Assembly (NCBI RefSeq): GCF_019431355.1
Contig: NZ_CP080269.1
Span: forward strand, 1,984,001-2,048,000
Length of the DNA: 64,000 nucleotides
Direction: 5' to 3'
DNA from: Paenibacillus sp. R14(2021)
Lineage (GTDB): Bacteria > Bacillota > Bacilli > Paenibacillales > Paenibacillaceae
A model generated the notes under the pieces. It made no database searches. It was not told the origin of the DNA and was given only the letters and a program-made list of their open reading frames with translations. Within the stretch, counting starts at the first letter, position 1. The number at the start of each line of letters is the position of its first letter. Shown here piece after piece: positions 8,981 to 16,902 of the stretch. Position numbers and translations under genes: made by a program.

Positions 8981-10185
8981 GGCTGATCCGGCTGCTTATC
9001 GTTTCGTTATCGGCGGTTATTCTGCTGACGGGCTGCTGGAACAACCGAGAAATTACGGAGCTTGCGATCATTACCGCAATCGGCATCGACCGTGCAGACG
9101 ACCCGTCGCAATATGTGCTGTCCTTCCAGGTCGTGAATCCAACGGAAATCTCAAGCGTCAGCGGCGGTCCAGCAGGGCTTGAAACGACGACGACGGTCTA
9201 TACGTCGAAGGGCTCCTCGATCTTCGAAGCGATCCGCAGCGCATCGAAGAAAGTTCCGCGGCAGCTGTTCTTCTCGCATGTCCGCTTGGTTGTGCTAGGC
9301 GAAGAAGTCGCACGGGAAGGGATTAACGAGGTTTTTGATTTCTTTGAGCGGTCGCATGAGACGAGAATGACGGCTAACATGCTTATCGCCCGAAACGGAA
9401 AAGCACAGGATATTATTTCGGCGGTCGTGCCGCTCGAGCCTATTCAAGCCAATGCCGCAATCGGCGAAATGAAGAGAACGACGAAGGTTTGGTCTCATAA
9501 TTTGGATTGGCAAATCGACGACATCATTCGGGATTTGATCAGCCCGGGCAAAAATCCAACGTTGAACGGAATCCGGATTCAAGGCGATCAGTCGATGGAA
9601 ACGAAGAAATCCAATCTGGAGACGACGCGTCCGGCGGCAACAATGGAAATCAGCGGCATCGGCCTCTTTAAGAACGAGAAACTCGTACGCTGGATCGACG
9701 GTAACAAAGCACGCGGTCTGGTTCGGTTAAACAACCAAATGAACAGTACGATCACGATGCTTGACTGTGAGGAGCGAAAGAACGGCGTCTCCATCGAAAC
9801 GCTTCGGTCCAAAACGAAAATAACGGTCAAGCTCGTAAGCGGCAAGCCGCATTTTCGCGTTCATGTCGTGGAAGAAGGGGTGATCAGCGAAATGACCTGC
9901 AAGCTGCCCATCGACAGGCCGGACACGATCGGCATGCTGCAGGCAAAATGGAATCAGTCGATCAAGGACGAGATGAGGGCCATTGTGGAGGAAACACAGA
10001 AGAGGCAAATGGATTCCATCGGCTTTGGCCTCGTGCTTTCCAGGAAATATCCAAAAGCCTGGAACACCTTGAAGGTTGATTGGGACCGTAAATACGCTAG
10101 CGCCGTTGTAGACTATTCGGTGGATTCGGCCATTCTTCGGACAGGCATGCGTTCCACGACATTTCTGAAAATCGAGAATAAATGA
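8977..10185 (+). CDS. Spore germinant receptor lipoprotein subunit C (Ger(x)C family)
   Basis: Subunit C of the germinant receptor, 402 residues, a lipoprotein anchored to the outer face of the inner spore membrane. The signal peptide MRLIRLLIVSLSAVILLTGC ends in the lipobox LTGC, with the lipidated Cys at residue 20, followed by WNNREITELAIITAIGIDR, the standard start of the mature protein. The ATG at 8977 overlaps the stop of the A gene (ATGA), so the two are translationally coupled. The length and the conserved NPTLNGI and LVRWI-type motifs fit full-length Ger(x)C proteins. Confidence 0.95.
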   Translation: MRLIRLLIVSLSAVILLTGCWNNREITELAIITAIGIDRADDPSQYVLSFQVVNPTEISSVSGGPAGLETTTTVYTSKGSSIFEAIRSASKKVPRQLFFSHVRLVVLGEEVAREGINEVFDFFERSHETRMTANMLIARNGKAQDIISAVVPLEPIQANAAIGEMKRTTKVWSHNLDWQIDDIIRDLISPGKNPTLNGIRIQGDQSMETKKSNLETTRPAATMEISGIGLFKNEKLVRWIDGNKARGLVRLNNQMNSTITMLDCEERKNGVSIETLRSKTKITVKLVSGKPHFRVHVVEEGVISEMTCKLPIDRPDTIGMLQAKWNQSIKDEMRAIVEETQKRQMDSIGFGLVLSRKYPKAWNTLKVDWDRKYASAVVDYSVDSAILRTGMRSTTFLKIENK

Positions 10186-10205
10186 ATCTAAGGAGGGCTG
10201 AACGT

Positions 10206-12743
10206 ATGCAAAAAAACACAATCAGCTTAAGCGAACTGTTCACTTGGGTGGTCATGTACGAATTTGGAAACGCCCTCGTCATCGCGATCGGCATTAAGGC
10301 GGGACAGGATTCGTGGATGGCCATCTTAATGGCGATGCTGCTCGGCATGCTTGTATTCGGACTTGTTTACGGTTCGCTCTACCGCATGTTCCCGACGGTC
10401 GTCTATACAAAAATGATGCGCGCTGCGCTTGGCAAATGGGTCGGCTGGCTGCTGGGCTTTGCTTATGTCGTTTATTTTGCCTATATATCGTCCCGTAATC
10501 TACGTGATTTCGGCGAGCTGCTGACTTCCGTCGCATACGATCAAACACCACTGCTGCCCATTCAGGCCATGATGATGGTGTGCATTGCCTATGCCGTTTC
10601 AAGGGGGATAGAAGTATTTGCGCGCACCGTACAATTCTTCTTCGGCGTCACGATGGTGCTGATCGTGCTTTGCATCATCCTCATCTTCATCTCCGATCTC
10701 TTCGACATCAATCAATTACTGCCGTTGCTTGGACGAGGGATTAAGCCGGTCTTGTCCACGGTATTCCCGCTCACATACACGTTTCCGTTCGGCGAAATGA
10801 TCGCCTTCCTGATGCTGATGCCCTTCGTCGCCAAATCCGGGAAAACGATCCGCACCGGACTCGCCGGCATGCTCATGAGCGGTATTATATTGAGCGTCAT
10901 GGCCTCTCTGAATATCGGCGTTCTGGGTACGGATATCGTCAGCCGCTCGACGTTTCCGTTATTTACGACGATCAGCAAGATCAACATTGCGGAGTTTTTG
11001 CAGCGTCTTGATCTAATTGTGCTTCTAACCATGATCGTAACCTGCTTCTTCAAAATTGGAACGTTTTACTTTGCCGCGGTCATCGCAGCAGCCGATTTAT
11101 TCAAAGAATCCTATGCCAGGCTCGCTTATGCGATCGGGCTTTGCATCCTGCTCTCGTCCATCATCAATGCGAGCAATATCAGCGAGCATCTGCAGGAAGG
11201 CCTAGTCATCATCCCTCCATACTTCCACCTTCCGTTCCAGGCCGGAATTCCGCTGCTCATTCTGCTGATCCTTAAAGTACGCAAGAAAGCTGCGGCCGCG
11301 CTTAAAGCAGAGGTTGACGTGACGCCGATGGAAATGATGACAATCCCTCAGGAGGAACAAGATCAGCAGGATCAGGGGAAAACGGCTGGTTCTGTTCAGA
11401 AGGCAAATTCAAATTATTCGGCGAACTCAAATTCTGCAGCAACGGGATCTGTGCCGGGCGCGGGATCTGCAGCGAATGCAGCTCCAACAGCGGGGTCGGC
11501 GTCTGAAAATGTTGGTTCTCCAATGCAACCGGCTTCGGCATCTGATACCGCGTCGAAGTCGAGCTCGCCTGAACCTCAGCAGGCGAACCTACCGGAGCAG
11601 ACTCAGAATCAGACGAAAGCTGAACCCCAATCGGGCCAACAGGGCGGGATTCATCAGCCTGTTCAGAAACAGACTGCGTCAACTGACGCGTCTGGGACGA
11701 TATCTCAAGGGCAGCCGCAGAGCTCTGCGAAGGCGGAACCGGGGAATCAAACGGCAGCGTCAAACGATCAGGAGTCGACTGACCCTCAGGCGGAGCAGAG
11801 TCAGCAGGCTCCGATGAGCCAGGAGAGCCCTGCTGCTGCGTCGAACGGTCAGGATTCGACTGACCCTCAGGCGGAGCAGAGTCAGCAGGCTCCGATGAGC
11901 CAGGAGAGCCCTGTTGCTGCGTCGAACGGTCAGGATTCGACTGACCCTCAGGCTGAGCAGAACCAGCAGGCTCCGGCGAACCAGGAGAGTTCTGAGGCTG
12001 CGTCGAACGGTCAAGATTCGACTGACCCTCAGGCAAAGCAGAACCAGCAGGCTCCGGTGAGCCAGGAGAGTTCTGCGACTGCGTCGAACGGTCAGGATTC
12101 GACTGATCCTCAGGCGAAGCAGAACCAGCAGGATCCGGCGAATCAGGAGAGTTCTGCGGCTGCGTCGAACGGTCAGGATTCGACTGACCCTCAGGCGGAG
12201 CAGAACCAGCAGGCTCCGGTGAATCAGGAGAGTTCTGAGGCTGTGTCGAACGATCAGGATTCGACTGACCCTCAGGCGGAGAAGAATCAGCAGGCTCCGG
12301 TGAGCCAGGAGAGTTCTGCGACTGCGTCGAATGATCAGGATTCGACTGACCCTCAGGCGGAGAAGAATCAGCAGGCTCCGGTGAGCCAGGAGAGTTCTGC
12401 GACTGCGTCGAACGATCAGGATTCGACTGACCCTCAGGCGAATCAGAACCAGAAGGCTCCGGTGAGTCAGGAGAGTTCTGCGACTGCGTCGAACGATCAG
12501 GATTCGACTGATCCTCAGGCGAAGCAGAACCAGCAGGATCCGGCGAATCAGGAGAGTTCTGCGGCTGCGTCGAATGATCAGGATTCGACTGACTCTCAGG
12601 CTGAGCAGAACCAGCAGAATCCGGCGAATCAGGAGAGTTCTGCGGCTGCGTCGAACGGTCAGGATTCGGAGTTTGTTCAGAATCAGTCGAAGAAGAGCGC
12701 TGACTCTCAATCGAATTCGAGTCAGTCTGATTCCTCGAATTAG
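10206..12743 (+). CDS. Spore germinant receptor permease subunit B with a long 27-residue-repeat tail
   Basis: Subunit B of the germinant receptor, an APC-superfamily permease-like protein thought to bind the germinant. ATG 10206 (MQKNTISLSELF) has AAGGAGG nine bases upstream; an in-frame ATG at 10182 is rejected. Residues 1-365 form the normal core with about ten membrane segments, ending at IPLLILLILKVRKK. The remaining 480 residues are an S/Q/N/D/P-rich tail, including 11 near-identical 27-residue repeats with the pattern ASNGQDSTDPQ, AEQNQQAPVS, QESSAT. Normal family members stop near the core end, so the tail is an exceptional extension. The whole tail is overlapped by an open frame on the other strand (11302-13044). 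The core call is firm; the function of the tail is unknown. Confidence 0.92.
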   Translation: MQKNTISLSELFTWVVMYEFGNALVIAIGIKAGQDSWMAILMAMLLGMLVFGLVYGSLYRMFPTVVYTKMMRAALGKWVGWLLGFAYVVYFAYISSRNLRDFGELLTSVAYDQTPLLPIQAMMMVCIAYAVSRGIEVFARTVQFFFGVTMVLIVLCIILIFISDLFDINQLLPLLGRGIKPVLSTVFPLTYTFPFGEMIAFLMLMPFVAKSGKTIRTGLAGMLMSGIILSVMASLNIGVLGTDIVSRSTFPLFTTISKINIAEFLQRLDLIVLLTMIVTCFFKIGTFYFAAVIAAADLFKESYARLAYAIGLCILLSSIINASNISEHLQEGLVIIPPYFHLPFQAGIPLLILLILKVRKKAAAALKAEVDVTPMEMMTIPQEEQDQQDQGKTAGSVQKANSNYSANSNSAATGSVPGAGSAANAAPTAGSASENVGSPMQPASASDTASKSSSPEPQQANLPEQTQNQTKAEPQSGQQGGIHQPVQKQTASTDASGTISQGQPQSSAKAEPGNQTAASNDQESTDPQAEQSQQAPMSQESPAAASNGQDSTDPQAEQSQQAPMSQESPVAASNGQDSTDPQAEQNQQAPANQESSEAASNGQDSTDPQAKQNQQAPVSQESSATASNGQDSTDPQAKQNQQDPANQESSAAASNGQDSTDPQAEQNQQAPVNQESSEAVSNDQDSTDPQAEKNQQAPVSQESSATASNDQDSTDPQAEKNQQAPVSQESSATASNDQDSTDPQANQNQKAPVSQESSATASNDQDSTDPQAKQNQQDPANQESSAAASNDQDSTDSQAEQNQQNPANQESSAAASNGQDSEFVQNQSKKSADSQSNSSQSDSSN

Positions 12744-13044
12744 AGTCAAAGGGATTTCGCTGCGCAGAGTTTCCGGAATGTTCATTGCCAGAATGTGTCC
12801 CAGCAGCGCTTGCGGCAAGCGAAGGCTGGGCGCCAGGCTGGATCATTCGGTGAATTAGAGGACCAAAGAAGAACGGCACGAGTATGATTACTAAATACAG
12901 AACCTCAAGTGTAGACATGGAGCGGAACAGACGCAGCATATGGTGCAAGGAAGTATGCAGTGATTCTCCCAGCCATATGTCCATCCAAATATCAAATAAT
13001 GTAATCGAAGTGGCCACGACGATAAAAACAACCCATTTGCGCAT
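11302..13044 (-). CDS. Two-TM membrane protein with Pro/Ser-rich repeat domain, antisense to the germinant receptor tail
   Basis: Unrecognised protein of 580 residues. GGGAGGA lies seven bases before the ATG at 13044, which argues that this is a real start. Residues 1-75 contain two hydrophobic segments (VVFIVVATSITLFDIW and LEVLYLVIILVPFFFG) separated by a short hydrophilic loop. The rest is low complexity, with a 27-residue repeat of the type NPDRSTQPQNS, PDSPEPAGSAPPEGQS. From 12743 downward it lies entirely antisense to the tail of the germinant receptor B gene, and its stop at 11302 falls exactly where the receptor core ends. The only single-strand part is the two-TM head (12744-13044). 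That head is small like the D subunits of germinant receptors, but similarity is only by topology. Overlap this long is unusual, so expression needs proof. Confidence 0.55.
   Translation of the reverse strand: MRKWVVFIVVATSITLFDIWMDIWLGESLHTSLHHMLRLFRSMSTLEVLYLVIILVPFFFGPLIHRMIQPGAQPSLAASAAGTHSGNEHSGNSAQRNPFDSNSRNQTDSNSIESQRSSSTDSEQTPNPDRSTQPQNSPDSPDSAGSAQPESQSNPDHSTQPQNSPDSPDPAGSASPEDQSNPDRSTQSQNSPDSPEPSGSDSPEGQSNPDRSTQSQNSPGSPEPADSSPPEGQSNPDHSTQSQNSPGSPEPADSSPPEGQSNPDRSTQPQNSPDSPEPAGSAPPEGQSNPDRSTQPQNSPDSPDPAGSASPEDQSNPDRSTQSQNSPGSPEPAGSALPEGQSNLDRSTQPQNSPGSPEPAGSAQPEGQSNPDRSTQQQGSPGSSEPADSAPPEGQSNPDRSTQQQGSPGSSEPADSAPPEGQSTPDRLTLPFDSPVPPSQSSAAALEISSQTRQLTQSVSEQADESRPVGPIGVQLSSDSESAPVGSPAEVQASSTSTRYQMPKPVALENQHFQTPTPLLELHSLQIPRPAQIPLLQNLSSPNNLNLPSEQNQPFSPDPADLVPPEGLSSFPSASRQPLL
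11757..12647. repeat. 11 tandem copies of an 81-bp coding repeat
   Basis: Units start at 11757 and then every 81 bases to 12567, with a partial twelfth at 12648. Copies differ by a few substitutions, such as GGT/GAT, GAG/AAG, GTG/GCG and AGC/AAT, and copies 5 and 10 are nearly identical, as are 7 and 8, suggesting recent duplication of blocks. The array has no stop in at least three of its frames (plus frame of gerB, the minus frame of the 13044 ORF and a second minus frame). Because the unit is a multiple of three, copy-number change keeps all frames open. Confidence 0.97.
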
Positions 13045-13109
13045 GCTTCATTCCTCCCGCTCAACCTTAACCGATTTCGATATGGCTATAGTTTGAGCTT
13101 AGAGGACAG

Positions 13110-13136
13110 AAAAAAACCTACAAACAAGTTGTAGGT
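13110..13136 (-). terminator. terminator/attenuator-like hairpin upstream of the antisense ORF
   Basis: Minus strand: ACCTACAA and TTGTAGGT form an 8-base stem followed by seven T residues, a canonical intrinsic terminator. It lies about 70 bases before the ATG at 13044 and about 30 bases after a possible start site (a TATAAT at 13179-13174 on the same strand), so it could attenuate transcription of that gene or end a transcript coming from the repeat region. Confidence 0.7.
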
Positions 13137-13173
13137 CCGTCAATAATATATTCAAAAAAGGGGGTCAACTTTT

Positions 13174-13179
13174 ATTATA
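13174..13179 (-). promoter_or_regulatory. possible -10 element ahead of the antisense ORF
   Basis: A perfect TATAAT on the minus strand, with only a poor -35 (ATGATT) 17 bases further upstream. It would drive a leader that crosses the hairpin at 13110-13136 and continues to the ORF at 13044. Weak on its own; recorded because no better promoter is visible. Confidence 0.3.
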
Positions 13180-13265
13180 GGCAGACCATGTTAGAGAATC
13201 ATTGAAAATAAGTTACAGTTTTATTACAAAAAATAAAGCGATTTCTTGTCGTCCGCTAGCACTTC

Positions 13266-13622
13266 CCCGCAGGCACATGCGGGCCATACGTGACCGCAAC
13301 CCGAAGCAGTGCCCGGTCACAACCAAATCCCTCCAACCAACTTCTCCCGCAGGCACACGCGGGCCATACGTGACCGCAACTGCGAAGCAGTGCCTGGTCA
13401 CGCACTATAATCCCTTGCCCGCAAGCGCACGCGGGCCGTTACGTGACCGCGACTGCGAAGCAGTGCCTGGTCACGAACTATAATCCCTTGCCCGCAAGCG
13501 CACGCGGGCCGTTACGTGACCGCGACTGCGAAGCAGTGCCTGGTCACGCACTATAATCCCTTGCCCGCAAGCGCACGCGGGCCGTTACGTGACCGCGACT
13601 GCGAAGCAGTGCCTGGTCACGC
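13266..13622. repeat. five tandem double-hairpin repeats (73 bp units)
   Basis: Non-coding array. The first unit (from about 13266) is diverged and about 80 bases long, the second starts near 13346, and units at 13418, 13491 and 13564 are almost identical with a 73-base period. Every unit carries two hairpins: CCCGC with GCGGG, and GTGACC with GGTCAC enclosing ACTGC-GAA-GCAGT. Copies 2 to 4 end in ACTATAATCCCTTG. There are no unique spacers, so it is not a CRISPR array. Short open frames across it are by-products of the repetition. Confidence 0.9.
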
Positions 13623-13972
13623 ATCCCAGCTCCAAATGTAAAGTGTGTCCCACAGGGACGAAAACGAGCCGGGCAAGCAGCAGCTCAAACGCACTCTGCC
13701 ACCCAACTCGTTCTACTGTCCGGGTGTCCAGAGGGCCGGGGCCCTTGGGGTCCCCCTTCTAGGGGGATTTAGGGGGTCGTCCCCCCCCTCATCCAAAGCA
13801 AATAATAAAGCCTCCTGCCGTTCGGCGTGCAGCAAACGATGGGACGTACGGATAACGCCTTGCTCTTTGCGAGACTGGTGCATTCGGGTAATCGACCTCC
13901 ACGATGTCAGACGCAGACGGGCTGCGCGGGTTAGATATGTCTAGTGTTGCCCGCTTCTCGCCGTTCTAACAC
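13623..13972. other. intergenic stretch with a GC-rich triple hairpin, no gene seen
   Basis: No supported coding frame. At 13731-13786 three hairpins follow each other: AGGGCC-GG-GGCCCT, CCCCC-TTCTA-GGGGG, and GGGGG-TCGT-CCCCC. The remainder (13787-13972) shows no ribosome binding site linked to a plausible ORF. The structure could be a strong RNA element, a terminator-like block or a dispersed repeat. Confidence 0.6.
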
Positions 13973-13999
13973 AAAAAAGACAGCATCAAAGATGCCGTC
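13973..13999 (-). terminator. intrinsic terminator of dtd
   Basis: Minus strand: GACGGCATC-TTT-GATGCTGTC followed by six T residues, directly after the dtd stop codon. It ends the relA-dtd transcript. Confidence 0.9.
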
Positions 14000-14004
14000 C
14001 TTCG

Positions 14005-14448
14005 TTACGACTGACTTTCGATAATAAGCGTCACAGGTCCCCAATTGATGAGCGATACGTCCATCATGGCGCCGAATTTGCCTGTCTCTACATGCAAGCC
14101 GTTGGCCCGCAGCGCTGCATTGAAAGCATCATACAGCCCTTCGGCCTGCTCGGGCCTTGCTGCCGCCACAAAGTTCGGGCGCCGGCCTTTTCGGCAGTCA
14201 CCGTAGAGCGTAAACTGCGAGACCGAAAGGATGGAACCGCCGATATCCTGAACGGAGAGATTCATTTTCCCGCCGTCATCTTCGAAAATTCGCAATCCCG
14301 CGATTTTTTCCGCCATCCACCGAATATCCGATTCCGTATCCGTATGGGTGATGCCGACCAGCAGCACGAGTCCCTTCTCAATTGCACCGACTGCAGCATC
14401 GTCTATCACTACAGATGCTCGCTTACTGCGTTGAACGACGACCTTCAT
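14005..14448 (-). CDS. dtd: D-aminoacyl-tRNA deacylase
   Basis: Homodimeric cytosolic enzyme that hydrolyses D-amino acids (and glycine mischarged on tRNA-Ala) from tRNA. Length is 147 residues, standard for the family. The two signature motifs are present: [17 protein letters not shown] with the active-site Thr, and NWGPVT near the C-terminus. The start at 14448 is preceded by AAGGAG. It follows relA by about 33 bases on the same strand and a clear terminator closes the unit, the relA-dtd order seen in B. subtilis. Confidence 0.96.
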   Translation of the reverse strand: MKVVVQRSKRASVVIDDAAVGAIEKGLVLLVGITHTDTESDIRWMAEKIAGLRIFEDDGGKMNLSVQDIGGSILSVSQFTLYGDCRKGRRPNFVAAARPEQAEGLYDAFNAALRANGLHVETGKFGAMMDVSLINWGPVTLIIESQS

Positions 14449-14481
14449 TTGCCCTAAAGACTCCTTACCCGAAGAAAGTTG

Positions 14482-16665
14482 TTATTGCATAATCCGCTGA
14501 ACGGAATACACATCTTTAACACGTTTGACACGTTCGACGACAGATTGCAAATGCTCGATGTGCCGAATAAGCACCGTCATATGGATCATGGCCATTTTGT
14601 TTTTATCCGAACGAGCGGAAACTGCCAGTATGTTTGTTTTGCTCTCCGAAACCGCCTGCAGCACTTCATTGAGCATGCCGGGGCGATCATGACCGGTAAT
14701 TTCAATATCGACACTGTAATTCGCTTCGACGGATTCTTCCCAGTGCACTTCGATCACACGCGCAGCTTCTTCGCCTTCGGAGCTGGCCGAGAGATTCGTA
14801 CAGTCCATACGATGCACGGAAACTCCGCGGCCACGCGTAATGTAGCCGACGATCTCATCCCCAGGAACCGGGTTGCAGCAGCGCGCGAAGCGCACGAGGA
14901 GATTGTCAACGCCTTTAACCGATACGCCGTGCGTCGGCCGCGTTTTGCGAAGCGTAGTCGATGATTTAACTTCCTTCATTTCATGGGAGAGCTCGATTTG
15001 ACTCGCTTCTTCGGCTTCCTTGCGCATTTTCTCCGTCAGCTTCGTGCAGATCTGGGCTGCGGTAATGCCGCCGAATCCAACAGCCGACAGCATATCTTCG
15101 ATGTCATTGAACGTAAACTTATACGCGGCTTCCTGCAGCTGCGTATCCGACATGAAGCTCGGCGGCTCCAGCCCCAGACGCTTCAGCTCACGCTCGATGA
15201 GATCACGGCCTTTGATGACGTTCTCTTCACGGCGTTCCTTCTTGAACCACTGTTTGATCTTGCTGCGTGCATGCGACGACTGCGCAATTTTGATCCAGTC
15301 CTGGCTCGGTCCATAGGAATGCTTCGAGGTGAGGATTTCAACGATATCGCCCGTTTTGAGCTTGTAATCCAGCGGAACAATACGCCCGTTCACCTTGGAG
15401 CCGATCGTACGGTTACCGACTTCCGTATGAATCCGATAGGCAAAATCAAGCGGTACCGCGCCAGCGGGAAGCTCGAACACTTCGCCTTTCGGCGTAAATA
15501 CAAAAACAAGATCGGAGAAGAAATCCATCTTCAGCGATTCGACAAATTCGGAAGCATCGCTGGCTTCGTGCTGCAGCTCGATAATTTCGCGGAACAATGT
15601 CATTTTGTCCTCGAATGAGCCTGCCGGCACGACGCCGCCCTCTTTGTACGCCCAGTGCGCAGCGATCCCGAACTCCGAGGTACGGTGCATCTCCCATGTC
15701 CGTATCTGCACTTCGGTCGGCTCGCCCGTAGGCCCGATGACCGTCGTATGGAGGGATTGATACATATTCGCTTTCGGCATCGCGACGTAGTCCTTGAACC
15801 TGCCCGGCATCGGTTTCCACAGCGTATGGATGATGCCCAGTGTCGCATAGCAGTCCTTGATATTTTCGACGATGATCCGGATCGCCAGCAAATCGTAAAT
15901 CTCGTTAAACTGCTTGCTGCGCGCCGTCATTTTCTTATAAATGCTATAGATATGCTTCGGCCGGCCGGAAATGTCGCCTTCAATGCCCATATCGTCCAGC
16001 TTTTCCGTAATCCGTCCAATCACGTCGGTGATGTATTGCTCCCGCTCCGCGCGTTTCTTCTTCATGAGATTCGCAATGCGGTAATACTGCTGCGGGTTCA
16101 AGTACCGAAGGGCGATGTCTTCCATCTCCCACTTAATAGCGGAAATACCGAGCCGATGCGCAATAGGACAAAATATCTCAAGCGTTTCATAGGCAATACG
16201 GCGCTGAGCTTCTTCGGATTGATATTTCAACGTACGCATATTATGAAGCCGGTCAGCCAGCTTGATTAAAATTACACGGATGTCCTGTGCCATCGCAACG
16301 AACATTTTGCGGTAATTCTCGTTCTGCTGCTCTTCTTTGGAACGAAACTGAATTTTCTCCAGCTTGGTCAGACCGTCGACGACGGCTGCGCACGCTTCTC
16401 CGAACCGGGACCGTACGGCTTCCAACGGGACAGTTGTATCTTCAACCACATCGTGAAGGAGTGCGGCAATAATCGACAACACATCCATCTGCATGTTGAC
16501 GAGAATTTCCGCTACGGCTACCGGATGCAAAATATACGGCTCTCCCGACTTGCGCACCTGCCCGTGATGGGCTTGATCTGCAAATTCGTAAGCTTCCGTG
16601 ATCCGTTTCAGATCTTGTTCCTTCATATAGGTTGACGCTTTATCGAGTAGCTGCTCTATGCCCAT
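14482..16665 (-). CDS. relA: Bifunctional (p)ppGpp synthetase/hydrolase RelA/SpoT
   Basis: Stringent-response enzyme making and degrading (p)ppGpp, 727 residues. The start at 16665 (MGIEQLLDKAS) is chosen over an upstream in-frame ATG because AAAGGGA precedes it and the N-terminus then matches the family. Domains in order: HD hydrolase with LLHDVVEDT (about residues 71-79), synthetase with RFKDYVAMPKANMYQSLHTTV, TGS (VFTPKGEVFELPAGAVPLDFAY), a helical/zinc-finger region with the FARCCNPVPGD motif, and a C-terminal ACT domain (EITGHDRPGMLNEVLQAV). All hydrolase and synthetase signatures look intact, so both activities are expected. Confidence 0.97.
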   Translation of the reverse strand: MGIEQLLDKASTYMKEQDLKRITEAYEFADQAHHGQVRKSGEPYILHPVAVAEILVNMQMDVLSIIAALLHDVVEDTTVPLEAVRSRFGEACAAVVDGLTKLEKIQFRSKEEQQNENYRKMFVAMAQDIRVILIKLADRLHNMRTLKYQSEEAQRRIAYETLEIFCPIAHRLGISAIKWEMEDIALRYLNPQQYYRIANLMKKKRAEREQYITDVIGRITEKLDDMGIEGDISGRPKHIYSIYKKMTARSKQFNEIYDLLAIRIIVENIKDCYATLGIIHTLWKPMPGRFKDYVAMPKANMYQSLHTTVIGPTGEPTEVQIRTWEMHRTSEFGIAAHWAYKEGGVVPAGSFEDKMTLFREIIELQHEASDASEFVESLKMDFFSDLVFVFTPKGEVFELPAGAVPLDFAYRIHTEVGNRTIGSKVNGRIVPLDYKLKTGDIVEILTSKHSYGPSQDWIKIAQSSHARSKIKQWFKKERREENVIKGRDLIERELKRLGLEPPSFMSDTQLQEAAYKFTFNDIEDMLSAVGFGGITAAQICTKLTEKMRKEAEEASQIELSHEMKEVKSSTTLRKTRPTHGVSVKGVDNLLVRFARCCNPVPGDEIVGYITRGRGVSVHRMDCTNLSASSEGEEAARVIEVHWEESVEANYSVDIEITGHDRPGMLNEVLQAVSESKTNILAVSARSDKNKMAMIHMTVLIRHIEHLQSVVERVKRVKDVYSVQRIMQ

Positions 16666-16849
16666 GAATGTCCCTTTCCGGAAAAGCCCGCGCTGCTGGC
16701 ACGCTATGCTCTCCAAATCATTTGAATACCTGCAGACAATCGGTGTAGCCCGAGTTTTTCCTACTATTATGCCTGTTTTCGAGCCTTTCCGTCAACCTCC
16801 TGCTGCGAACGTCCTAGCAGCAGATCATCGAGCAGCTCCGGCTACACAC

Positions 16850-16892
16850 AAGCGCCGGAAGACAGGAGCCCATGCTCCCGCGTCCGGCGCTT
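16850..16892 (-). terminator. hairpin after apt, possible terminator
   Basis: Large inverted repeat AAGCGCCGGA/TCCGGCGCTT with an inner GGAG/CTCC stem, placed just past the apt stop codon. There is no real T-run after the stem, so termination may be partial. It separates recJ-apt from relA; the remaining bases 16666-16849 presumably hold the relA promoter, but I see no clear consensus. Confidence 0.55.
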
Positions 16893-16902
16893 GCGGTTAT
16901 GC

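Noticed and set aside
11760..12818. Second minus-strand open frame (352 codons, Arg/Ile/Leu-rich repeats) across the 81-bp array
   Set aside because: No ribosome binding site, very odd composition, and openness follows from the repeat unit having no stop in that frame.
13202..13483. 93-codon plus-strand ORF
   Set aside because: Lies in the repeat array, no ribosome binding site, peptide simply reflects the repeats.
13266..13622. CRISPR array
   Set aside because: The whole 73-bp unit is repeated without unique spacers, and no cas gene is in the window.
14983..15618. 211-codon plus-strand ORF antisense to relA
   Set aside because: No ribosome binding site and no recognisable sequence; relA is intact on the other strand.
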